Source: Thermofilum sp. (GTDB lineage: Archaea > Thermoproteota > Thermoprotei > Thermofilales > Thermofilaceae). Taken from it: a DNA stretch of 20,964 nt. Below the pieces are notes generated by a model, which did no database searches, had not been told where the DNA came from, and saw only the letters and a program-made list of their open reading frames with translations. Position 1 is the stretch's first letter. Each line of letters opens with the position of its first letter. The stretch covers positions 1 through 20,964 of the forward strand of contig JAJHRM010000016.1 in NCBI GenBank assembly GCA_020832965.1, given 5' to 3'. Shown in pieces: positions 1 through 5,706 of this stretch. Position numbers and translations under genes: made by a program.

Positions 1-97
1 ATGTGTGCCCATGTGGGCACCTCATTAATCCTCTAGGCCCCCCCACGACCTCCACCTTGTGGTAAGCGCATTCCCTCGATGTCCCGTCCTAGCTGAC
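1..97 (-). pseudogene. tnpB: TnpB C-terminal zinc-finger remnant, copy A (cut by window edge)
   Basis: Read on the minus strand, this segment encodes a typical TnpB zinc-finger stretch (GTSRECAYHKVEVV, then RGLMRCPHGHT). It aligns base for base with copy C near 3510-3620 over almost its whole length. An in-frame TAG just before GTSREC sits where copy C has a Glu codon (VSEEG against VS-stop-DG), so the reading frame is dead. The second cysteine of the finger's first half (HGCEV in copy C) is Val here. No convincing TnpB sequence was found upstream (98-315). The 3' end, including any terminal hairpin, lies outside the window. Family knowledge: TnpB is the RNA-guided nuclease of IS200/IS605/IS607 elements. 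This copy cannot be functional. Confidence 0.8.
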
Positions 98-490
98 GGG
101 AGGTGCAAGATCCGGCTGCGCAACCCGAGCCTCGACCTAGCAGCTAGCATTGCTATTGACCCTGAGCGCGAGCGGGAGCACGTGCGCGTCCTCTGGGCTG
201 TTCAGCGCGGACACGATGCGCGTGCAGGGGTCAATCCGCCCATTCGCCTCTCATCCGTCGAGCTTCAACGCGCCTATCATACCCCTAGATTTCTTCCTGG
301 AGAGTGCGCATGAAAAACCTTTCGCTCACCTCTTCCCGCTGGGCACTCGTTTAGCGCCCCGCGCGCGTCTTAACGCTCTTAATAATCTTTATTGATTGAC
401 TGGCGCACGCTGAAGGGACCATGATGGGCGGGATGCTGGTGCGCGCACTAGAGAGAAATAAAAAGCTTACCAGCATACGGTGCGCAGCTA
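98..490. other. Gene-free stretch between TnpB remnant A and the RAM-domain gene
   Basis: I see no gene here. Open frames exist on the plus strand (59-313 and 150-395), but they give arginine/proline-rich sequence with no recognisable motif and run antisense to the TnpB remnant. The stretch contains GCGCGC twice (361-366, 441-446) and a minus-strand patch near 400-415 with a short resemblance (CGCCAGT followed by an A/T-rich run) to sequence upstream of remnant C. That patch could be left-end debris of the same element family, but the match is too short to claim. No tRNA fold or C/D-box RNA was recognised. Confidence 0.5.
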
Positions 491-739
491 TCAGCGCGAA
501 GACGTGATTAAGGTTGAAGTTCGTGTGACGCCCTCCAGCCTTCTGATGCTTGACACGGCTTTGTCGAGCAATTCAAGGGCTGGCAAAGAAATCTTAACTA
601 AAATGTCGTATTCGCCATACACAATGTAAGCCTCTTCAACGAACTCCATGCCTCTTATTGTCTTGAGAACTTCATCCTCGTAGCCCACCCCCACGTTTAC
701 GAGCACAAACACCGTAATCTTATCCGCATGCCCACTCAT
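491..739 (-). CDS. Stand-alone Lrp/AsnC ligand-binding (RAM) domain protein
   Basis: An 82-residue protein that is all RAM domain, the effector-binding beta-alpha-beta-beta-alpha-beta fold of Lrp/AsnC regulators. The pattern is ITVFVLVNVGVGYEDEVLKT, then VEEAYIVYGEYDILVKI, then VTRTSTLITS. There is no helix-turn-helix. Stand-alone RAM proteins are common in archaea and usually form decamers that bind amino acids or other small effectors; some pair with full-length Lrp proteins. The ATG at 739 is supported by a TATA box centred about 34 nt upstream, giving a leader of a few bases. It lies downstream of the arginine decarboxylase on the same strand but has its own promoter. The ligand cannot be read from sequence. 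The RAM assignment is firm; the role is open. Confidence 0.85.
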   Translation of the reverse strand: MSGHADKITVFVLVNVGVGYEDEVLKTIRGMEFVEEAYIVYGEYDILVKISLPALELLDKAVSSIRRLEGVTRTSTLITSSR

Positions 740-765
740 GAGTTTTCAAGGGATAAATTGCGAGG

Positions 766-779
766 CTTTAAAATATAAA
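766..779 (-). promoter_or_regulatory. TATA box for the RAM-domain gene
   Basis: On the minus strand the run TTTATATTTTAAAG is centred near 773. The usual archaeal spacing of about 27 nt puts the transcription start near 746, a few bases before the ATG at 739. Confidence 0.6.
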
Positions 780-847
780 CATAGCGCATACAAAGCGTGT
801 GTTCCCTACAGCAGAAGTGCGGGAATCCGACAGCGCTTCCCAAACGA

Positions 848-1330
848 TCACGAGAGCTTCTTTAAAAATTCGTACTCGCTGAAAACAAGTGCCACGACAA
901 CGCTACCGTACATATCATCCGGCACGTGAAGCTCTTCGATAAGATATCTTGGTTCCTCCATCTCCAGGGAATCCCTGAGCTTTATCTCCTCCCACATCTG
1001 GGCGAGATTATTCTTCGCGTCATAGTAACTATTCCCACTGTGGAACTCTATCACGTAGCCATGTGGTCTTCCACGAGCCCACGAGATCCCCACACTGATA
1101 GTTGCAGGCCCCCTCACCCTTTTTTCACTCATAACAAGGAAAGCTATCCCCCCAGCGGGCAACCTCCTGGGAGGCTCCTCCTCCACGTCCGGCGGCAGTA
1201 TAGAGGAGACCGGGACAAGGTTAAGTTGATGTATCCCGGCCTCGCGCAGAGCGTTGTTAAAAGCCATCAAAGGCGAAGTCCTGCTCAGCCCCTTCCCCTT
1301 CGTCACAAAGTACTTCCTCGGCAGTATCAT
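848..1330 (-). CDS. pdaD: Pyruvoyl-dependent arginine decarboxylase
   Basis: Decarboxylates arginine to agmatine, the first step of archaeal polyamine synthesis. The protein follows the PvlArgDC family from MILPRKYFVTKGKG onward. The self-cleavage site is in NLVPVSSILPP, where Ser42-Ser43 would be split to make a beta chain and a pyruvoyl-capped alpha chain. A conserved Glu (E95, in YVIEFHSG) fits the family's catalytic acid. About 160 residues is normal for the family. I place the start at the ATG at 1328-1330. An in-frame ATG at 1352-1354 would add eight residues (MAHALSWE), but those codons are the terminal sequence of a TnpB remnant shared with the copy upstream of XPF, so they are probably untranslated. 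Crenarchaea such as Sulfolobus use an AdoMetDC-derived arginine decarboxylase instead, so finding this family here is of note. Confidence 0.88.
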   Translation of the reverse strand: MILPRKYFVTKGKGLSRTSPLMAFNNALREAGIHQLNLVPVSSILPPDVEEEPPRRLPAGGIAFLVMSEKRVRGPATISVGISWARGRPHGYVIEFHSGNSYYDAKNNLAQMWEEIKLRDSLEMEEPRYLIEELHVPDDMYGSVVVALVFSEYEFLKKLS

Positions 1331-1382
1331 TTCCCAGCTCAGCGCGTGCGCCATCGTGTTGCCCCGCCTTTTCGCAGGGTCA
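1331..1382 (-). repeat. TnpB-element 3' end (right-end/omega-RNA-like scaffold), copy B
   Basis: Starts at the TGA of tnpB remnant B and runs to the base before the decarboxylase ATG. It forms a hairpin, CCCTGC-GAAAAG-GCGGGG (six pairs, one T-G), at 1362-1379, followed by GATGGCGC, a 7-nt insert relative to copy C, and GAGCTGGGA (1332-1340). Copy C at 3351-3394 is nearly identical in the same order. In known IS200/IS605 elements this position holds the right-end hairpin and the 3' end of the guide-RNA scaffold. Calling it an omega-RNA end is inference; whether it is transcribed cannot be seen. Confidence 0.65.
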
Positions 1383-1560
1383 TGGTTTTATAGGTTTTAC
1401 TCTTGAGGGTGTTGGTAGGAAGCTGAGTACCTTGATCTGCTTTGGTAGCTCTTCCTCGATTCCCAGCGCTGTTAGCCCCCTAGCCATTACACCCAAGCCA
1501 CCGTTCACGTCGCTGTGCATTGTGTGCCCGTAAGGGCAAGTGCGCGCGCCATTGCCCTTG
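1380..1560 (-). pseudogene. tnpB: TnpB C-terminal remnant, copy B
   Basis: The minus strand encodes ARTCPYGHTMHSDVNGGLGV, then ALGIEEELPKQIKVLSF, and a short basic tail ending in TGA. This is the second half of the TnpB zinc finger (CPxGHxxHxDxN) plus the C-terminal tail, matching copy C residue for residue in pattern. The first zinc-binding pair and everything before it are gone or unrecognisable. The conserved DxNAALNI motif reads DVNGGLGV, another sign of decay. The frame stays open upstream to about 1700 but that part has no TnpB similarity I can see. It lies downstream of, and in a different frame from, the tail of the HemK-like gene. Not functional as a nuclease. Confidence 0.75.
1384..1395 (-). 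promoter_or_regulatory. TATA-like box inside TnpB remnant B, candidate promoter of the arginine decarboxylase
   Basis: The last codons of the remnant contain TATAAAA on the minus strand (1386-1392). Normal spacing would start transcription near 1362, at the base of the terminal hairpin, giving a leader of roughly 30 nt before the ATG at 1330. No other TATA-like run is visible closer to the gene. Function is inferred. Confidence 0.4.
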
Positions 1561-2295
1561 CTTGCTTTGCCTGATCCATGGCTTTTCTGAACCACCAACC
1601 CCGGAGCCCCGGGGTCCTTGTCGGCACGGCTGGATTTCTTGGGCATGTTTGCTCTCTCCCTTTTTGGGATGCCCGGCACAGACTCTACGACCAGCCGCAT
1701 TGGCGCAGGTCTGGGTGCTTCCCCTGGAGCGTGCGCTTCGCGCGCTCAACACTTTTTCAGCGACGATTATTAAAACTTTTTCAAACAGTCCCAGGAATGC
1801 TTCATCGCCCACGGACACATTAGAAAACAGCTTCGAAAGCTCCTCCTTTAGCAGTGCAACATTAGAGAGACTGCTAGCCACAAGAACCAGTAGTCCCCCA
1901 TTCCTCAGCAGTGGGAAAGCCTCACTGACGAGCTCCATAGAGAACTCAACGCCGCTCGGGCCACCGCAGGTCTCTGGGTCCTCTTCATAATCGCATGGCA
2001 AGTAGGGCGGGTTTGAGATCACAATGTTAAATGAGCTCGGGCGGAGGGGTTTAGCCTTGTCCGCCACAACCAAGTCAATCTTGCCGTAAAATCCTCTCTC
2101 AACAGCTTTCTCTCGGGCATGCTTCGCAGCCTCGCAAGAAACGTCAGTACCGACAACATAGCTTCCGCGCTTTGCAAGCTCCAGAGCTACTTCTCCACTA
2201 TCATACCCCACTTCGAGGACGACCATGCCTCCAACCACTAATCTCTTCAGGAAATTGATCAGAAAGATCGTGTCCTCGGAAACCGGGTAAGGCAT
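1480..2295 (-). CDS. HemK-like class I SAM-dependent methyltransferase with an aberrant C-terminal tail
   Basis: Residues 1-185 are a complete small Rossmann methyltransferase of the HemK/PrmC-Mtq2 type. An N-terminal PVSEDTIFL (the family's P-S-E-D-T entry), a SAM loop LEVGYDSGEV (27-36), an acidic residue at TDVS (50-53) and the catalytic NPPY (95-98) are all present. Such proteins methylate the Gln of the GGQ motif in release factors, or other protein/nucleic-acid amines. The SAM loop has Asp where the middle Gly of GxGxG is usual. The normal family ending is near VLIIVAEKV (about position 1740). The remaining 86 residues, rich in Arg/Gly/Ser/Lys, run out of frame through TnpB remnant B and are probably an acquired tail. 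It starts 4 nt after the DUF59 stop, so the two are likely cotranscribed. Substrate unknown. Confidence 0.75.
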   Translation of the reverse strand: MPYPVSEDTIFLINFLKRLVVGGMVVLEVGYDSGEVALELAKRGSYVVGTDVSCEAAKHAREKAVERGFYGKIDLVVADKAKPLRPSSFNIVISNPPYLPCDYEEDPETCGGPSGVEFSMELVSEAFPLLRNGGLLVLVASSLSNVALLKEELSKLFSNVSVGDEAFLGLFEKVLIIVAEKVLSARSARSRGSTQTCANAAGRRVCAGHPKKGESKHAQEIQPCRQGPRGSGVGGSEKPWIRQSKQGQWRAHLPLRAHNAQRRERWLGCNG

Positions 2296-2299
2296 CGCG

Positions 2300-2605
2300 C
2301 TAAAGACCTAGCAGCTTCCTAACTTCGGGCTTCATTCTGTCGGGAGTCCACGGGGGATCGAAAACCAGCTCTACTTCCACATCCTCAACCTCCGGGATTT
2401 TTTCCCTAACTGCTTCGCGTACCATGTCCACGAGGAAATAGGACAGGGGGCACCCAATCGTGGTAAGCGTCATCTTGATCTTGACCTTCCCGTCACTAAT
2501 CTCTACGCCGTAAATTAAGCCAAGATCCACGACGTTGAATGGAACTTCGGGGTCAAATACTTCTTGAAGGGCTTGAAGTACCTGTTCCTGAGTAATCTTT
2601 CCCAT
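2300..2605 (-). CDS. DUF59/MIP18 family (SufT/PaaD-like) Fe-S cluster assembly factor
   Basis: A 101-residue protein covering the whole MIP18 fold. It has the signature DPEVPFNVVDLGLIYGV (18-34), the conserved cysteine in TTIGCPLS (C52), and the C-terminal FDPPWTPDRM block. Family members (SufT, Cia2/MIP18, PaaD) help mature Fe-S proteins, probably by carrying or delivering clusters through the conserved Cys. Length is typical for a single-domain archaeal member. A TATA-like run at 2637-2646, at the very end of xpf, gives it a likely promoter of its own. It is followed after 4 nt by the HemK-like gene. Fe-S clients elsewhere in the window include Taw1 and the radical SAM protein, but no direct link is shown. 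Confidence 0.88.
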   Translation of the reverse strand: MGKITQEQVLQALQEVFDPEVPFNVVDLGLIYGVEISDGKVKIKMTLTTIGCPLSYFLVDMVREAVREKIPEVEDVEVELVFDPPWTPDRMKPEVRKLLGL

Positions 2606-2636
2606 AGCATGCCCCTGTCATATCACTCATCGTCCT

Positions 2637-2646
2637 GCTTAAAAAT
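2637..2646 (-). promoter_or_regulatory. TATA-like box for the DUF59 gene
   Basis: Minus-strand ATTTTTAAGC centred near 2642 overlaps the last base of xpf. Expected transcription start is near 2615, about 10 nt before the ATG at 2605. Confidence 0.5.
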
Positions 2647-3350
2647 CATTCTGTGTGATCACTTTTATTCTCCAAAAGCTTAGCCTTCTCATAGTTCGTG
2701 TCTAGTATCTGTAGAATTTTCTGTATCCTCCTCGGTCCCAAGCCGTTAATCTTCCGGAGCTCAACGGGGGAGGCGGTGAAGAATTTCCTGGGAGTCTTGA
2801 ATTCCAGGAGTATTTTCTCGGCCATCTCCCTACTAATTCCAGGCAAAGTAGCAATTAAATTGAGCTGGATAGTAGGCACACTAGTTGTCTCCTTGAAGAC
2901 CTTTTTCTTTGTCCTCACCAAGAAGTTCGACCCCTCCTTCTGGAGACGCCTCCACAGCACATATATCAGGAGGGCGGTCTCCCTGAAGCCGCTGACCTGA
3001 AGAACTGATACCCCGTTTTCAGCCAGCGCCGCAAAAGCGCCGAACAGCGGGTTGAGCTTAATCTGCCTAAACCTCGTTTCCTCCATCAAATCGCCCTCAA
3101 TGACGATAATAGCCGTGTCATAGGCATCACGCAAATACTTCGCCTGCTCAAAAAGCCTACCATCAATTAACGAATTAATAAAGTCGCCTGCAGTTTTACG
3201 CTCAACACCATACCTACCGCCAACGTCGTAGTCTGCGACCTCCAAGCGAGCCAACTGATACCTAACGCCTAGGCGTGCAAGCTCACTAAGCACACGTGAG
3301 CGTCTCTCCCTGTCGTCAACCAAAACAACGGGGCCTGTCTCCAAATTCAT
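2646..3350 (-). CDS. xpf: XPF/Mus81-family 3'-flap structure-specific endonuclease (short crenarchaeal form)
   Basis: Cuts branched DNA (3' flaps, fork-like junctions) in repair. The ERCC4 nuclease domain spans about 8-150: acidic VDDRERRS (11-18), then VADYDVG, then the catalytic VERKTAGDF (49-57; E50, R51, K52, D56) and SLIDGRLFEQ. A tandem helix-hairpin-helix pair follows at about 165-220 (TLPGISREMAEKIL, and KINGLGPRRIQKIL). No helicase domain is present, as in crenarchaea, where the nuclease works as a dimer with PCNA. The C-terminus (KLLENKSDHTE) lacks the usual FF-type PCNA-binding motif. The ATG at 3348-3350 follows the terminal sequence of TnpB remnant C by one base. DUF59 and the HemK-like gene lie downstream on the same strand. 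Confidence 0.92.
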   Translation of the reverse strand: MNLETGPVVLVDDRERRSRVLSELARLGVRYQLARLEVADYDVGGRYGVERKTAGDFINSLIDGRLFEQAKYLRDAYDTAIIVIEGDLMEETRFRQIKLNPLFGAFAALAENGVSVLQVSGFRETALLIYVLWRRLQKEGSNFLVRTKKKVFKETTSVPTIQLNLIATLPGISREMAEKILLEFKTPRKFFTASPVELRKINGLGPRRIQKILQILDTNYEKAKLLENKSDHTE

Positions 3351-3394
3351 CTCCCAGCTCGCGCCATCCGTTACCCCGCCTTTTCGCAGGGTTA
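3351..3394 (-). repeat. TnpB-element 3' end (right-end/omega-RNA-like scaffold), copy C
   Basis: Begins at the TAA that closes the tnpB tail frame and runs to the base before the xpf ATG. The hairpin ACCCTGC-GAAAAG-GCGGGGT (seven pairs, one T-G) occupies 3373-3392, followed by GATGGCGC and GAGCTGGGA (3352-3360). It matches copy B (1331-1382) with a few substitutions and a 7-nt deletion. The identical placement relative to a start codon is treated in the findings. Confidence 0.65.
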
Positions 3395-3665
3395 TGGCGG
3401 GTATTGTTTTTTGATGGGGTAGCCTAAAAAGCTTAGCGCTTTAACTCTCCGCGGCAACCTCACCTCGATTCCCAGCGATCCCCAGCGCCATGATGTTTAG
3501 TGCGGCGTTCATGTCACTGTGCAACGTGTGCCCAGGTGGGCACCTGACTAATCCTCTAGGCACCCCCACGACCTCGCACCCGTGGTAAGCGCATTTCCTC
3601 GATGCTCCTTCCTCGCTCACTGCAAACACAGGTATCCTTGCGCGCGCTAATGAATAATCACAAGT
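3392..3665 (-). pseudogene. tnpB: TnpB C-terminal remnant, copy C (frameshifted)
   Basis: The longest of the three remnants. On the minus strand it reads LARARIPVFAVSEEGASRKC, then AYHGCEVVGVPRGLVRCPPGHTLHSDMNAALNIMALG. This is the end of the RuvC region plus the full zinc finger, including the DMNAALNI motif with a RuvC-type Asp. After about residue MALG the open frame leaves the family: the true tail, GIEVRLPRRVKALSFLGYP and a few more residues to a TAA at 3392-3394, lies in another frame. That tail matches copy B (GIEEELPKQIKVLSF). Upstream, the frame meets a stop near 3680 and no further TnpB domains are visible. A short open frame from the internal ATG at 3629 to 3441 exists but should not be taken as an intact gene. 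Confidence 0.8.
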
Positions 3666-3717
3666 CCTTTTGTTATGTTATGAATCACTGGCGGAGCGCG
3701 GTGTGCCCACGCTACTG

Positions 3718-3730
3718 AAACTTTTTTAAC
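3718..3730 (+). promoter_or_regulatory. TATA box for hjc
   Basis: AAACTTTTTTAAC centred near 3726, 27 nt before the ATG at 3753. This predicts a leaderless transcript and supports the chosen start. The ATG at 3749 is out of frame and closes after three codons. Confidence 0.6.
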
Positions 3731-3752
3731 ACTCAATGCATGAGTTTCATGA

Positions 3753-4172
3753 ATGACTAGTGAAGTTGTAAATAGGAGGCACAAAGCATTCAATATTGAG
3801 AGAAGGCTGGTAAAGATGCTTTCAGCTAACAGGGAGAATCACGTGTTCAGGGTTCCAGTGAGTGGTGTAGGTGAAAGTTTCCCGGATGTTTTTCTGGTGA
3901 ATAACGTGGAAGATAGGATCGTAGCGTTCGAAGTGAAAACCACATCAAGCTCAAAGGTAAAAATAAAGTCTTATCAAGTCTCAAAGCTTTTCCGCTTTCT
4001 CGACGCGTTCAAAAAATACTCCAAGAGGGAAGCTGTGCTGGCCGTGTGGTTCTCGAGCAAAGGTAAATGGGTATTCAAAAAGCTGGATACATTACTCTCG
4101 GAAGACATAGTAGTATCCTGTGATGAAGAAAACACGTGGCATCCCAGCCTCAAGGCACGCGCCAGCGAATGA
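3753..4172 (+). CDS. hjc: Archaeal Holliday junction resolvase Hjc
   Basis: Resolves four-way junctions during recombination and fork repair. The 139-residue protein has the PD-(D/E)xK-type core in order: NIERRLVKML with E16, PVSGVGESFPDVFLV with D45, then VAFEVKTTSS with E60 and K62, and SYQVSKLFRFL after it with the conserved Gln. Length matches Hjc (about 120-150). The closely related Hje cannot be fully excluded by eye. It is divergent from remnant C and xpf and followed after 200 nt by the TIP49-like gene, which has its own promoter. The last 20 or so residues (DEENTWHPSLKARASE) look less conserved. Confidence 0.9.
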   Translation: MTSEVVNRRHKAFNIERRLVKMLSANRENHVFRVPVSGVGESFPDVFLVNNVEDRIVAFEVKTTSSSKVKIKSYQVSKLFRFLDAFKKYSKREAVLAVWFSSKGKWVFKKLDTLLSEDIVVSCDEENTWHPSLKARASE

Positions 4173-4277
4173 CCTGCGCTCCTCCATAATTACGGCTTCG
4201 TTGGAACCCATGAAGACATAGTCAGCGCGCGCCGCGAGTAACCTACCTCCTGAGGCTTTGACATAAGGAGGCAGCAT
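4092..4277 (-). CDS. Possible small protein antisense to the hjc 3' end (doubtful)
   Basis: An open frame of 61 codons. The first 35 residues (LPPYVKASGGRLLAARADYV, then FMGSNEAVIMEERRS) have a protein-like alternation and lie outside hjc. The last 26 overlap hjc on the opposite strand. I do not recognise a family. A TATA-like CATATAG lies only a few bases before the ATG, too close for a normal promoter. It may be a small real gene, a fragment of one, or chance. Confidence 0.2.
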   Translation of the reverse strand: MLPPYVKASGGRLLAARADYVFMGSNEAVIMEERRSFAGACLEAGMPRVFFITGYYYVFRE

Positions 4278-4334
4278 CTATCTATATGCTGTTCTATGGG
4301 CGCATGCCTTAAAGATAAGCGATGGGAAAGCTGG

Positions 4335-4348
4335 AAAAGGTTTAAATT
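4335..4348 (+). promoter_or_regulatory. BRE/TATA for the TIP49-like gene
   Basis: AAAAGGTTTAAATT has a purine-rich BRE followed by TTTAAATT centred near 4345. This is 27-28 nt before the ATG at 4373 and indicates a leaderless mRNA. A second A/T-rich run (TATATAAATTTTTT, 4357-4370) is too close to act as the TATA box for this start. Confidence 0.65.
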
Positions 4349-4372
4349 TTCGCTTCTATATAAATTTTTTCG

Positions 4373-5698
4373 ATGATTAGGGCAGCAGAAAGAATAGGGA
4401 TTCACAGCCATATAAGGGGTCTGGGGATTCGGGACAACGAACCTCAACCTGTAGCTGACGGGCTCGTTGGTCAAATGGAGGCTAGAAGGGCAGCATGGCT
4501 CGTGGTCCAGCTCATAAAGAAGGGGAAAATGGCCGGAAGAGCAATCCTGTTTGTGGGCCCGCCCGGAACCGGCAAAACAGCGATAGCCGTAGCTATTGCC
4601 CGCGAGCTGGGTCCGGAGACCCCCTTCATGGCTCTGAGTGGAAGCGAAATCTACTCTGCCGAGCTTAAGAAGACAGAGGTCTTGATGCAGGCCATGAGAA
4701 AGTCTATCGGGGTCAGGATCCGCGAGAGGAGGTGGATCTATGAGGGGGTTGTAGAAAAGATCGAGTACAAGTTCGACAGACACCCTTTGAACCCCTACGC
4801 GCAGATACCGGTGGGAGGGACAATAACGCTTAAAACAGATAGGGAGACTCGCAGTCTAAGGGTGGACTCAAACATAGTGTACCAGCTTCTCCAGAGGGGG
4901 GTTAGCGAGGGGGATGTCATTTGGATTGACGAAGAAACAGGTCGAGTGACTAGAGCTGGGAGGGCAAAGGGGTTTGGAGAGTACGATGTTGGTGCAAGCG
5001 AGGTTGTGGAGGTTCCTAAAGGACCAATATATAAGGAGAGGGAATTCGTCTACACATTAACGCTCCACGACTTAGACGAAATGCAAAGCAGAAGTGAGAG
5101 CTTAATCTCACTCATCTTTGGCGCACCCGAGTATAAGGAAATCCCTCCTGACGTGAGAGCTAAAGTTGATAAAACAGTCAAAGAGTGGGTCGAGAGTGGA
5201 AGGGCAGAACTTATTCCCGGGGTTCTCTTTATAGACGATGCACACATGCTCGACATTGAAGCCTTCAGCTTCCTGTCCAGAGCCATGGAAAGCGAACTCA
5301 GCCCGATAATAATCCTCGCGACAAACAGGGGGTACACGAGAATAAGAGGAACGGACCTCGAATCCCCCCACGGCATGCCCCTCGACCTACTCGACAGGCT
5401 CTTAATCATAAAAACAAAACCATATAGCCCCAGCGAAATAAGAGAAATCCTAAAAATAAGGGCGAGGGAGGAGGGCGTCGAGCTAGAGGAAGCCGCCCTA
5501 GAAGAACTAGTAAGGCTTGGCGTCGAAAGAAGCTTACGCTACGCATCCCAACTGCTAGCCCCCTGCAAAATACTTGCTGAGCAGAAGGGCAAAAACAGCG
5601 TAAGCGTAGAAGAGGTGGCACAGGCTTCGACACTCTTCATCAGCACAAAGGAATCCTCGAAGTATCTCCAAGAGCTCGAAGAAAAAATGCTCAAATAA
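4373..5698 (+). CDS. TIP49/RuvB-like AAA+ ATPase
   Basis: Archaeal relative of RUVBL1/RUVBL2 (pontin/reptin), which form hexameric AAA+ rings used in chromatin remodelling and complex assembly in eukaryotes. The archaeal role is unsettled. The 441 residues run in family order: Walker A GPPGTGKT (62-69), an OB-fold domain II insertion at about 115-230, Walker B LFIDDAHMLD (285-294), sensor 1 ILATNRG (314-320, N318), and a C-terminal lid with SLRYASQLL. Length is normal. Walker B reads DDAH where the family usually has DEVH, so the catalytic Glu position is Asp. The start is fixed by the TATA spacing. It lies downstream of hjc and is convergent with a small membrane protein, 8 nt away. Confidence 0.92.
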   Translation: MIRAAERIGIHSHIRGLGIRDNEPQPVADGLVGQMEARRAAWLVVQLIKKGKMAGRAILFVGPPGTGKTAIAVAIARELGPETPFMALSGSEIYSAELKKTEVLMQAMRKSIGVRIRERRWIYEGVVEKIEYKFDRHPLNPYAQIPVGGTITLKTDRETRSLRVDSNIVYQLLQRGVSEGDVIWIDEETGRVTRAGRAKGFGEYDVGASEVVEVPKGPIYKEREFVYTLTLHDLDEMQSRSESLISLIFGAPEYKEIPPDVRAKVDKTVKEWVESGRAELIPGVLFIDDAHMLDIEAFSFLSRAMESELSPIIILATNRGYTRIRGTDLESPHGMPLDLLDRLLIIKTKPYSPSEIREILKIRAREEGVELEEAALEELVRLGVERSLRYASQLLAPCKILAEQKGKNSVSVEEVAQASTLFISTKESSKYLQELEEKMLK

Positions 5699-5706
5699 CC
5701 TTTACA

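Noticed and set aside
59..395. Two plus-strand open frames near the left end
   Set aside because: Low-complexity Arg/Pro/Ser-rich translations, partly antisense to TnpB remnant A, with no motif and no promoter.
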